A DNA stretch of 64,000 nucleotides, from positions 506,428 through 570,427 of the forward strand of contig BJOX01000012.1 in the NCBI GenBank assembly GCA_009731375.1, written 5' to 3'. The stretch comes from Paulinella micropora. Taxonomy: Eukaryota > Cercozoa > Imbricatea > Euglyphida. The notes beneath the pieces are model-generated. The model had not been told where the DNA came from. It saw nothing but the letters and a program-made list of their open reading frames with translations, and searched no databases. Of the stretch, positions 55,760 to 64,000 are shown in pieces. Each line of letters begins with the position of its first letter. The first letter of the stretch is position 1. Position numbers and translations under genes: made by a program.

Positions 55760-55847
55760 GTTTGACAGCGCCGACGATGTTGGGGATGATGATGGTGCGG
55801 ACAGCCGTGGCAAAGCAGTACCGAAAGTCCTTCTCCTGCTTTGACAA
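55760..55847 (-). CDS. Transposon minus-strand gene, exon b
   Basis: SKQEKDFRYCFATAVRTIII, PNIVGAVKQQ is the most protein-like of three open frames. Boundaries uncertain. Confidence 0.35.
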
Positions 55848-55894
55848 GTTTTCCGATTAGCAGTGTCCCTTTGGCCCTCTTGCTCCCTCCCTAT

Positions 55895-55931
<37 letters not shown>

Positions 55932-55932
55932 C

Positions 55933-56560
55933 CATTTGACGGCGTCCTCAAAGGAAATGAGGTCTTCTTCTCCCGCTTTGCCCATGGTTGCGTCCTGTAC
56001 CACTTTTTCCAGTCTTCAGGGTCCCTTGAATATGCGGCGGCGAGATCAGTTTCGCAAGCCTTCATCATTTGGTTTCGCAAATCCCTTCTTGCTTTGCCTT
56101 GGCCTTGCCTCTTCTTGCGCTTTCTTTTCCTGCTCTTCTTTCCCATGTCTATCTCTAGCAGTCCTTGCTGAACCAAAGATTTTCTTCTTTCCCGTGGGTC
56201 CTCTTCTTCCTGCTCCTCGCTGTCCTCCGACTCGTCTTCCTCCTCTTCTTCACCGCCACTGCCTTCTTCTTTGCCACCTTTTGGCTTGGACTCCTGAACC
56301 TTCTTCTTCGCCACCTTGGGCTTGGACTCCTGAACCTTCTTCTTCGTCACCTTGGGTTCTCCTTTTAGAGGTGTCTCCTTCTTCTTTGAATCTTCTTCAG
56401 CCTCTTTGTCCTCTTCATCATCATCATTCCCAGACGACGACGACGCCGAGGGGGACTCGTCAGAACTTTCTGTCTTAAGCTTCTTGGTTGCTGCTTTTCT
56501 TTGGGCTCCTTTCTTTTTGCCAGGGGCTTTGGGTGGGACAGCCTTCTTCTTGGGTGGCAT
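55933..56560 (-). CDS. Transposon minus-strand gene, first exon (Lys/Glu-rich)
   Basis: ATG at 56,560: MPPKKKAVPPKAPGKKKGAQ, then mixed Lys-rich and acidic repeats (EPKVTKKKVQESKPKVAKKK, EEQEEEDPRERRKSLVQQG), a nuclear-localisation-like KKSRKRKRKKR, then DLRNQMMKACETDLAAAYSR and DPEDWKKWYRTQPWAKREK. Ends near AAATG/GTACAG. It looks nuclear. Linking to exons b-g is inferred from strand and order inside the transposon. Confidence 0.5.
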
Positions 56561-56831
56561 GGACACGTCCACAACACCCTTCGTTGCTCTCAACACCACC
56601 GAAAACCGACCGTTTGAAAAAAGGCGGTTTAAAGCCAAAGTGGTCCACACTGTACTACCTTTTTTGACAGAATCATTATCTGTTGGCACGCACTATGGCG
56701 GACAGGAATAGGAAGTTACGGCTCTGTCCGTGTACTGCCTGCAGCGCAGCAGGCATGGTGCAAACAGAGCGCATGATTGAAAGGCGCATGCGAGTGCAAC
56801 AGAGACCATTACAGGAACCAGGTTCATAGAT

Positions 56832-56872
56832 ATCTTGCTCTATCTCTCTCTCTCTCTTTCTCTCTCTCTCTT

Positions 56873-56923
<51 letters not shown>

Positions 56924-57030
56924 CTCTCTCTCTCTCTCTCACTCTCTCTCACACACACTCTCTCTCTCTTTCTCTCTATTTCTCTGTCTCTCTCTCTTTC
57001 TCTTTCTCTCTCTCTCTCTCTCTCTGTCTG

Positions 57031-57061
<31 letters not shown>

Positions 57062-57108
57062 TTCTCTGTCTCTTGCTCTCTCTCTCTCTCTTTCTCTCTA
57101 TCTATCTA

Positions 57109-57139
<31 letters not shown>

Positions 57140-57648
57140 TCTTCTTCTTCTTCTTCTTCTTCTTCTTCTTCTTCTTCTTCTTCTTCTTCTTCTTCTTCTT
57201 CTTCTTCTTCTTCTTCTTCTCCTCCTCCTCCTCCTCCCCCTTCTTCTTCTTCTTCTTCTTTTTCTTCTTCTTTCTTCTTCTTTTTCTTTTTCTTTTTCTT
57301 CTTCTTTCTTCTTTCTTCTTCTTCTTCTTCTTCTTCTTCTTCTTCTTCTTCTTCTTCTTCTTCTTCTTCTTCTTCTTCTTCTTCTTCTTCTTCTTCTTCT
57401 TCTTCTTCTTCTCCTCCTCCTCCTCCTCCTCCTTCTCCTCCTCCTCCTTCTTCTTCTTCTTCTTCTTCTTCTTCTTTTCTTCTTTTTCCTCTTCTTTTTC
57501 TTCTTTTTCGTCTTCTTCTTCTTCTTCTTCTTTTCTTCTTTTTCCTCTTCTTTTTCTTCTTTTTCGTCTTCTTCTTCTTCTTCTTCTTCTTCTTCTTCTT
57601 CTTCTTCTTCTTCTTCTTCTTCTTCTTCTTCTTCTTCTTCTTCTTCTG
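56832..57648. repeat. (TC)n then (TTC)n tracts inside the transposon
   Basis: CT-rich to about 57,138, then TTC/TCC to 57,648. Long Ser/Leu/Phe ORFs here are repeat translations. Confidence 0.95.
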
Positions 57649-57689
57649 GTTACTGGAAGGCTAGACAGGAGGTCAAGAATTTGTTGAGA

Positions 57690-57845
57690 CTTACAGCACA
57701 CAATAAAAAGGGTACATCATAAAACTCGGTTGCAGCAGAGGGAAGCGCTGTGGAAAGGGGGTTTCCGCGAAGTCCTAACCCTAGCCCTAACCCTAACCCT
57801 AACCCTAACCCTTCAATTGTGTGCTGTAAGTCCTTTTTATTATGT
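57690..57845. repeat. Interstitial telomeric repeat within a 14-bp inverted repeat
   Basis: CTAACCCTAGCCCTAACCCT and further CCCTAA units at 57,774-57,812. Flanks CTTACAGCACACAA (about 57,692) and TTGTGTGCTGTAAG (about 57,818) are inverted, each followed by an AATAAAAAGG/CCTTTTTATT pair. Confidence 0.85.
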
Positions 57846-57979
57846 CAGCCAGTCGTCGAAGAAAAAACTTCGACTTGAACCCATCGCTTCACTGTTTACG
57901 GCGGATGATACTAGCATGCTGCTTGGACGAAGATGGTCTGATCGGATACTAGTACAAATTCGATCTGTATGATACTAGC

Positions 57980-58420
57980 AGTGGAAGGAAAGTACTCACA
58001 CCCTATGAAAGCATCAGTGCTGTGAGTGCTTTCTTCCCATGGCTCAAGTGCCCCCCAGGCTGGGAAGAAAGAAGAATTAGAAAATTATTTTCAACATGTT
58101 CCCTAATTCTCCTTTCTTCCGTGTTCGAGAAATCCATGCAGCTTGTGATCCGTGATTGCCCTTGCGATTCGCAATTAATTTTGCGATTCGCAATTATTCC
58201 TTGCGATTCGCAACTATTCCTTGCGATGCAACTATTCCTTGTTTTTGATGAGCGTTATTCAGTACTACTAACTATTCATTGATTCTGAATAACGCTTATC
58301 ATAAGCAGTTAGTGTTTGCGATTCTAGCAATGGAAGGAAAGTACTCACACCTTGTTAAAACTATTACTGTGAATACTTTCTTCCCAGTGCTCACTGGTGC
58401 TGCTTGTCTTGCTGAACTTG
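57980..58420. repeat. Duplicated upstream block and hairpins before the transposase
   Basis: GGAAGGAAAGTACTCACACC occurs at about 57,983 and 58,330, each followed by a similar ~60 bp. Between them lie two hairpins (GAAGAATTAG..CTAATTCTCC near 58,066 and GCGTTATTCAG..CTGAATAACGC near 58,251). A likely promoter/5' region. Confidence 0.5.
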
Positions 58421-58479
58421 TTGTAGACGCCCTGGGGCGACCACTTCGGCGGGCAAGATTGCAATCGGCTGCTTGCACG

Positions 58480-59126
58480 ATGGAATCCGAGGCAGAGTCT
58501 GAAGCAGAGTCTGGCTCCGAATCCCCAAATCCTAGTAGCGCACGCGCAGTAGACGCAGACGCATCCATTGAGTCGCCACCGACGTCGCAGACGGATGATG
58601 ACACTGACGAGGACATGTACTATGAAAATGCATGGTATGATCAGAGGCTTGATGGCGTGGGTGTGGGCGATGGACCTGGTATGCATATGCCTGCATCGCA
58701 AGAGTCTGCGCAAGACGGGCATGGCCTTCAAGCTTTGCTGTTCGATGATGGAGGAAAGCTGACACGTCGTGCCGTGTTGGACATGCTGACGGAGGTCGCA
58801 GCGTTTCATCATGCATCTCGTCACTTGATGCAGGCAGTGGTTGACATCATCAACCTTGTTGCCATGGATGGCGGGGCCCCAGCTCCGGTCCTGCCGTCCT
58901 GGGAGTCGCATGACAAGCGAATGCGTAGATCGACACAACATTTAGTCAAGAAATACTTCATCTGTCCGTACAATTGCACCAGTGGCTGCTGGCCTTGGAC
59001 TGGACGACCTCCGCGGAGGAGCACTACATGTCCAAACGCATTATTGTAGAACCCGAAAATGTGAAGCAGTACATCCTACGTCACTTTGACGTGGAAGCGT
59101 CTCTGGATGCTGTTTTGTCCCACCCA
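58480..59126 (+). CDS. CACTA transposase (tnp2-like), exon 1
   Basis: ATG at 58,480: acidic N-terminus (MESEAESEAESGSESPNPSS), a middle KLTRRAVLDMLTEVAAFHHA, then RMRRSTQHLVKKYFICPYNC. A one-base shift near 58,975 leads to QWLLALDWTTSAEEHYMSKR and ILRHFDVEASLDAVLSHP, ending CCCAG/GTCTGG. The splice to exon 2 is in phase 1 (HPDARKYVPTNG). Confidence 0.65.
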
Positions 59127-59386
59127 GGTCTGGTGTTCCTTCAATTACCGTCTTTGTGATCTTTGAATGCCCTTGCGATTCGTAATTGATCTTGCGATTC
59201 GCAATTGATGATTGCTATTCGCAATTGATGATTGCTATTCGCAATTATTTCTGCAACTCGCTATAGTAATTGCGATTCGCAGTTAGTGCTTGCGATTCGC
59301 AATTGTTCTTGCAATTCGCAATTATTTTTGCGACTCGCTAGTATAGTACTTGCGATTCCCAAGTATTGTTGTGATTGTGTGCGCAG

Positions 59387-60250
59387 ATGCAAGAAAGTAT
59401 GTTCCTACCAATGGTCCGCCGCACGTTCCGCATGAGTTAAAGGACAGTCCAGCGTGGAGAGAGTTCGTACGGCGACCTGACGTCTTGACGTTAGGTTTAT
59501 TTTTTGATGGCGTACCATGTTTCAGGCTAACTAACACCGCCTACTCCGTGCACCTGGTAACATTAGAAGTAATGAATCTTCCATTTTTCTTGCGTTCGGA
59601 TCCACGCTTTCAGATTTTCACCGACATCATTCCAGGGCCCTCCAAGCCAAAAGTATTGAAGAAGTGGCTGATCCCTCTTCTGGAAGACCTGCAAGGTGGG
59701 GCGTACAATCTCTTGTTTACTGCCGCGGACTACATTGCGCAAGTGCAGCTGCTCTGCCATAAGCAGCTGGGCTACCACGGCTGCTGCAAGTGCGAAATGA
59801 CAGCGATCAAAGTGGAGGATTTCTACGACTGGCGCTCATTGCCCAACGCCGACCTGGCGCCCTTAAAAGACGGAGCCAAAGCTATCAGGTACGGGAACAA
59901 CGCGCTTATATCAGACACGAAGGAGTACAATGGATTTCGGGATGTTCCTCTTTTTGCACATGTTCAGGAAGACTGTATTGTGCAATCAGTGGAAGATGCA
60001 CTACACCTGGTGGAGGGATGTATATACCGGCATTTGTTTCGCCTTCTGAAGGGTGAGAAAGGCGTGGAGAGACCTGGAAGGGGAGCAATGTGGCGGCGGT
60101 GGTTAGAAGAACTGGAGTCCTGGAAGTTGAGGAGGAGGAAGCAAGACATCCTGGATCAGCGTTGGAAGCTTTTTGCGCTGCCACTGGTAGACATGGTGGT
60201 GCAACACCCTGTGCCAAGGGAGGGATATGACAGGGGAGCAGTGGTGATCT
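59387..60250 (+). CDS. CACTA transposase, exon 2 (Transposase_21/tnp2 core)
   Basis: After gtgcgcag: DARKYVPTNGPPHVPHELKD, DVLTLGLFFDGVPCFRLTNT, AYSVHLVTLEVMNLPFFLRS, FTDIIPGPSKPKVLKKWLIP, LLEDLQGGAYNLLFTAADYI and QLLCHKQLGYHGCCKCEM. This is the tnp2 pattern: L.LFxDGxxxF..xxYSVxxxxLxxxNLPxxxR......xxxPGPxxPK, then G...C..C. Expected to be a nuclear DDE-type transposase. The exact 3' end is uncertain. Confidence 0.8.
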
Positions 60251-60482
60251 CCCTATCTCTCTATGTCTCTCCCTTGCAATACATATTGTGATTCGCAGGA
60301 CACGTCTGCGATTCGCAAGGATGGTTGTGATTCGCAACCATTGTTGCGACTCGCAATTATTGTTGCGAAGTACAAAGTTATTTTCGAACTACATCTTATT
60401 TTGCAATTGGCCAGCATCGGGTTGTTTTGTACACAACAGAACCACATATTTCTTTGTTTCTGTAATGCTCTTTACACTGTAG

Positions 60483-61198
60483 GTACGTTTTCGCATCACA
60501 GTGCGGTGAATGGATATTTGATGGGATCCTCAAAGGGCAAAAAAAGGAATATGTGGTTCTGTTGTGTACTATCTTTCGCCCGATGGCTGCTCCCGTAGTC
60601 ACCCCTGCCCTGGTGACCACCTTGACGCAGCTGGAGAGAAACGTCCAAACCCTGCACAGGCAGCTCATGTCCCCTGTGTCGTCCCCGCTGCAGTTCCGTC
60701 GACTCAGCCATATTAATTATGGTACAGTGCCTCAAAAAGTTTGGTCCAGTGTTTATCTACTGGACCTTCCGCTCTGAAAGAACTATGGGACAAGCGGTCA
60801 AGACGTTGAACCGACGAAGCGATGTGGAAGACTGCTTGCAAGAAGTGGTGATGAAAGGTCTGCTGGCGCGCCACATCTTGGGTACCATAACCATGGCACA
60901 GGATGTCCTTGTTCAAATCCAAGCTACCCGCTCTGGCCGTATCCGTGCGGACGCGGGCGATGTCGAGGATAAAGCACCTTCTAGCCACCGAGAGAAGCAT
61001 ATGTCACGTTTGGGTGCAGCTATGATGTTGCGTAGAGAAAGGCGAGGATGCCGACTAAATTTGGTGAAGTTTCCCAACGGCACCCCTCTAACAATTCCTT
61101 TCAAACGACGTCTGGAACCAACGGAGACTGCGCAGATCAGGTACCCACCGTACAAGCTTCGTTACTTGTTCCTTCCCATGTTGAACGGTCCAGATTGA
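60483..61198 (+). CDS. CACTA transposase, exon 3 (DUF4218-like region), frameshift
   Basis: After cactgtag: YVFASQCGEWIFDGILKGQK, EYVVLLCTIFRPMAAPVVTP, LTQLERNVQTLHRQLMSP. A shift near 60,720 leads to CLKKFGPVFIYWTFRSERTM, GQAVKTLNRRSDVEDCLQEV. GPVFxxWxFxxERxxGxxK matches the region after the core in tnp2 proteins. Continues RRGCRLNLVKFPNGTPLTIP to a TGA at 61,196. Confidence 0.7.
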
Positions 61199-61483
61199 CC
61201 ATCTACATTGGAAGGATCTACAATTTTTTGCAAACACAAGAAACGGCTGCGATTCGCAAGTAATCACAACCACTTGCGATTCCATGGGCAGAAGAGCAAA
61301 TAATTGCAAGTGGTTGTCATTCCCATGGGCAGAAGAGCATACTAATAGCGTTCCTGAACAAGTGAAACATATATTTCGCATCATGTTTTAACAGCGTTGA
61401 GCCTTGTGCTCGTAATTGAGATGATGTGAAATTTATGTTTGTTTTTTTGCCTTTTTTGTTCTTGTTTGTTTGTGCAACGCTAG

Positions 61484-61925
61484 ACCATTGCTACAAGCAT
61501 GTGAAAAACCGTGGTTGCCACAAGAGGAAGAGACGTGGGCAGGCGATGTCTTTACACAATTTGTTTGCGGTGGTCGACGTTTTGTTTGTGAACTTGATCT
61601 CTCACCACGGAAGAAACAGGATATATCTGCTAGTTTTGTTCAGTTAAAGAATGAGCAATACTGTCTTGTACACTACGGGTTGCAACTTGAGGTGTCCGAA
61701 GGTGTGGTGCCCAGGTTTCTACACGTTATGCTGTTCAACACCAAGCAGAAAGGAGTTGTGGGTGTCAGCGCCACTCTTGTTGAACCGACAGCGTCATTAA
61801 GGCAGATGTGGATCAGAATGGATCAGATCCACTCCTCCGTTCTGGCGTGCAAGAAACCTGTCGGAAAAACTGCTGAACTGCATGCAACCATCCGCGTTGC
61901 AGTTCCAGTCTTGATTCATTCATAA
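61484..61925 (+). CDS. CACTA transposase, C-terminal exon
   Basis: After ttgtgcaacgctag: PLLQACEKPWLPQEEETWAG, DVFTQFVCGGRRFVCELDLS, FVQLKNEQYCLVHYGLQLEV, LHVMLFNTKQKGVVGVSATL, ending VAVPVLIHS and TAA. Beta-rich. Taken as the C-terminus of the transposase by position. Confidence 0.55.
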
Positions 61926-62054
61926 ATTAACTTCAAATATATTAATATCTACATGTAGATACCGGAAAAGTCTTTGATGAATTTTAATAAGACAGTGAAA
62001 ATTTTGAAAAACAACATCCTATTGCCATTAGCAATTTCTTGCTAAACGCGAATG

Positions 62055-62430
62055 TATTATGTCTGCGATTCGCAAAACATGTCTGCGATTTGCAGAACAA
62101 GTCTGCGATTCACAACATTATTTGCGATTCGCAAATAATTTTGCGAATAACAACTTTTATTTTGAGGAGCAACAACCTACATGTATTATGTCTGCGATTC
62201 GCAAAACACATCTGCGATTCGCAAAATCATTTGCGATTCGCAAATAATTGTGCGAATAACAAATTATTTTTGAGAAACGCAAAAAATATCTGCGAAACGC
62301 AAAACATATGCTGCGAATCGCAAAACAAATGTTGCGAATCGCAAAATAAATGTTGCGAATTGCAAAACAGTCTGCGATGCGCAAAATAAATCTGCGATTC
62401 GCAAAACAGTCTGCGATACGCAACTTATTT
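62055..62430. repeat. Right subterminal array of TTGCGAATCGCAA motifs
   Basis: About 17 copies of TGCGATTCGCAAAACA / TGCGAATCGCA variants, ending at the terminal CGCAACTTATTTTGCG repeat. Confidence 0.85.
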
Positions 62431-62564
62431 TGCGACCCTGTCCCCGTAGTGTAATGAACCGGCAAAAAAGAGTGAATTATCCACGGCAAATTATTACTAA
62501 AGGTTTTGGCCGGTCGTTAAGGTGCTCAGTCTGGATAGCCCCCCCCCCCCCCCCCCCCCCCCCC

Positions 62565-62626
62565 NNNNNNNNNNNNNNNNNNNNNNNNNNNNNNNNNNNN
62601 NNNNNNNNNNNNNNNNNNNNNNNNNN
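62565..62626. other. Assembly gap (62 N)
   Basis: Preceded by a 25-base poly-C. Confidence 1.
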
Positions 62627-62779
62627 CATGGGTGAGTCTCTTAAACCATAGGAGAGTAAAAGAATGATGCGTCTATACTGGCGCGATGCTGATGATGATC
62701 AGCCGGGGCCGGATATCCATGATCTGCAGCGGGACTGGGACAATTGAGGCGCAGTAGCGAGCGATGATATCGGGGGGCG

Positions 62780-63267
62780 ATGTCGAGCCGTAGAAAATTA
62801 GGTGGCCGGGTATGGCATAGCCGAGATGAACCAATGAAGCACCAAATATGCCGTGCCGATATATTAACCACTGAGGGGTTCAATTCGGTGAGAATAATCG
62901 TTGACCTGCAGGCGCAAGAGGCGATCAAGGACTTACATGGACACGCCGGTCATGGCGTAATGATTCCAGGGACGATGACGGTTCAAGTAGGAAAAGCGCT
63001 GGGCGGGGGGCGTGTGAAGCCAATACGATGGGTAAAACCCACTTAAGAGTGAAAGGTGTGGCTACTCCTTGGACTTTGCGTTCTTACCTTTCTGGAAGAC
63101 GTGCAACGGGAAGGTTCGCCGGTGATGAGAGTACTTCGAAGACGCTTAAGAACATTGGCGGGAAGCCGACCTTTGTCCTTGATCTTCCTGAAGGGACGCC
63201 ACTCGATATAGCGATGAACGACTTGATCGTTGGTGATGTCGAAGAGGAGGGGCTTCCAAGAGGATAG
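62780..63267 (+). CDS. Two short overlapping unrecognised ORFs
   Basis: 62,780-63,046: MSSRRKLGGRVWHSRDEPMK, RADILTTEGFNSVRIIVDLQ. 63,028-63,267: LRVKGVATPWTLRSYLSGRR, GKPTFVLDLPEGTPLDIAMN. The second has protein-like composition. They may be one gene with a frameshift, or the non-coding strand of the neighbouring retroelement 3' region. Confidence 0.25.
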
Positions 63268-63312
63268 GGGTTTGTTCCAGCTCTGGACAGTAGCTTTATC
63301 CTCCGTGTCTTC

Positions 63313-64000
63313 CTAGATGGGACGGAAGAGAGGGTTGGTGTCTGAGGTTGTACCGAGTTGGTGAACCACGAGGTCATCTTCCTCATTCTCCGGGTCTTCA
63401 TCTAAGACGATGCCAAGCTTAATCTGGTAACTGTCGATGAAAGCAACGACCTCACCAGTGGTGAAGTTGACAGTGTCGTCATCGTAGTTGTCCACTGCGA
63501 CTGAGTTAAGCGGGGCGACGCCGTCGGTGGGAGCAGTGTACGGGGAGAGGTCACCGTGTGGGCGGTCGATCCGCTTCAATACCTTGTTGGTCTTGAGGTG
63601 GCGAAATTCAAAGCAGTTAGAGTTGACCTGCTCTAAGATCGTGTAGGGGCCGTCAAACTGAAGGATGGATGAAGCGGGGATGCCTTGCTTTGAGGGCTTA
63701 GGGCGGTAGACGGTAACGGTGTCGCCAACCTTCCACTCCTTGACGGCCTTGCGGCGGCCCTTGTTCTTCTGAGCAACAGATCGGGCGCGGGAGACGTCTG
63801 TGTACGTGCTGATGTACGCCGTGACTGCGGCGCGGGCGCGGCGTAGCAGTGTGATCTGCTCGGAAGACTGAAGCGAAAGCGTAGGGGAAGCGTCGAGAGC
63901 GGCACTTGAGGCGGAGGCGCGAGAAGTGACGATCTCCGGGGAATCGAAAAAGTCCAGCGTGCACCGGGATTTGCGTGCTAGCATGCCCTCAAAGGCGGTT
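63313..64000 (-). CDS. Second retroelement pol, C-terminal part (open at window edge)
   Basis: Minus strand: FEGMLARKSRCTLDFF, SEQITLLRRARAAVTAYIST, KAVKEWKVGDTVTVYRPKPS, SSILQFDGPYTILEQVNSNC, FEFRHLKTNKVLKRIDRPHG, then an acidic tail ending SDTNPLFRPI. The KVGDxVxVYRP..FDGPYxIxExxxxxxFxxxxL layout is the integrase C-terminal barrel of gypsy-type pol. Different sequence from the 18-20 kb element. The rest lies beyond 64,000. Confidence 0.7.
   Translation of the reverse strand, partial: TAFEGMLARKSRCTLDFFDSPEIVTSRASASSAALDASPTLSLQSSEQITLLRRARAAVTAYISTYTDVSRARSVAQKNKGRRKAVKEWKVGDTVTVYRPKPSKQGIPASSILQFDGPYTILEQVNSNCFEFRHLKTNKVLKRIDRPHGDLSPYTAPTDGVAPLNSVAVDNYDDDTVNFTTGEVVAFIDSYQIKLGIVLDEDPENEEDDLVVHQLGTTSDTNPLFRPI

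Larger units (their letters stand above)
51647..62451. mobile_element. CACTA-superfamily (EnSpm) DNA transposon, ~10.8 kb
   Basis: Right end ..CCCCGTAGTG (CACTACGGGG read inward), left end CACACGTACC; both continue into CGCAAAATAAGTTGCG. A TAA target duplication lies at 51,644-51,646 and 62,452-62,454. Subterminal arrays of TTGCGAATCGCAA-type palindromes are found at 51,665-51,990 and 62,055-62,430, a known layout for transposase-binding motifs in CACTA elements. It carries a tnp2-like transposase gene (plus strand) and a second gene (minus strand). The left terminus has CACAC rather than CACTA, and both genes show frame damage, so current activity is doubtful. Confidence 0.8.

Overview
This window is nuclear DNA of a eukaryotic protist. 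Exons end in GT/AG introns, a TTAGGG-type telomeric repeat sits inside it, and it is full of microsatellites and class I and class II transposons. No species can be named from the sequence. RI-type LRR genes, DUF285/PKD surface proteins and a YadA-like head would fit several algal or heterotrophic protist lineages. Poly-G/C tracts next to gaps and many single-base frameshifts suggest an error-prone assembly, so 'pseudogene' calls are provisional.

Layout. 0-2.6 kb: exons of a DUF285 (BspA-like) surface protein with PKD-like domains and Ser/Thr-Pro stalks. 2.8-6.4 kb, minus strand: a low-complexity, repeat-built protein ending in a cysteine cluster. 7-10.7 kb: uncertain exons, then an adhesin-like gene (YadA-type head, Ser-rich repeats, F5/8C-like domain). 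10.7-17.9 kb: mostly tetra- and hexanucleotide arrays, a foldback element, and one orphan exon between two copies of a 0.6-kb direct repeat. 17.9-32.0 kb, minus strand: a large Ty3/gypsy-like retroelement (RT, RNase H, integrase) preceded by at least four extra ORFs, each just downstream of a TTCTACGTTAG-type motif. The pol region carries a small CACAG-ended DNA transposon with a 3-bp target duplication.

32.1-50.2 kb is a giant imperfect palindrome. Each arm holds an array of 84-bp, phase-0 LRR exons. The exons come in opposed pairs, one per strand, abutting at a palindromic splice-donor sequence (usually G^GTAC^C), and short GC-rich hairpins separate the pairs. The two strands therefore encode two interdigitated LRR genes. 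The arms differ in cassette number, carry recent cassette duplications and truncated exons, and include one locally inverted block. This is the most unusual system in the window. It looks like a module design in which a cassette could be inverted without breaking either reading frame, but that function is inference.

51,647-62,451 is a nearly complete CACTA-type (EnSpm) transposon with a TAA target duplication, subterminal arrays of the palindrome TTGCGAATCGCAA, a plus-strand tnp2-like transposase gene, a minus-strand zinc-ribbon gene with a nonsense codon, and an internal interstitial telomere repeat. The window ends in the 3' part of another retroelement pol gene on the minus strand.
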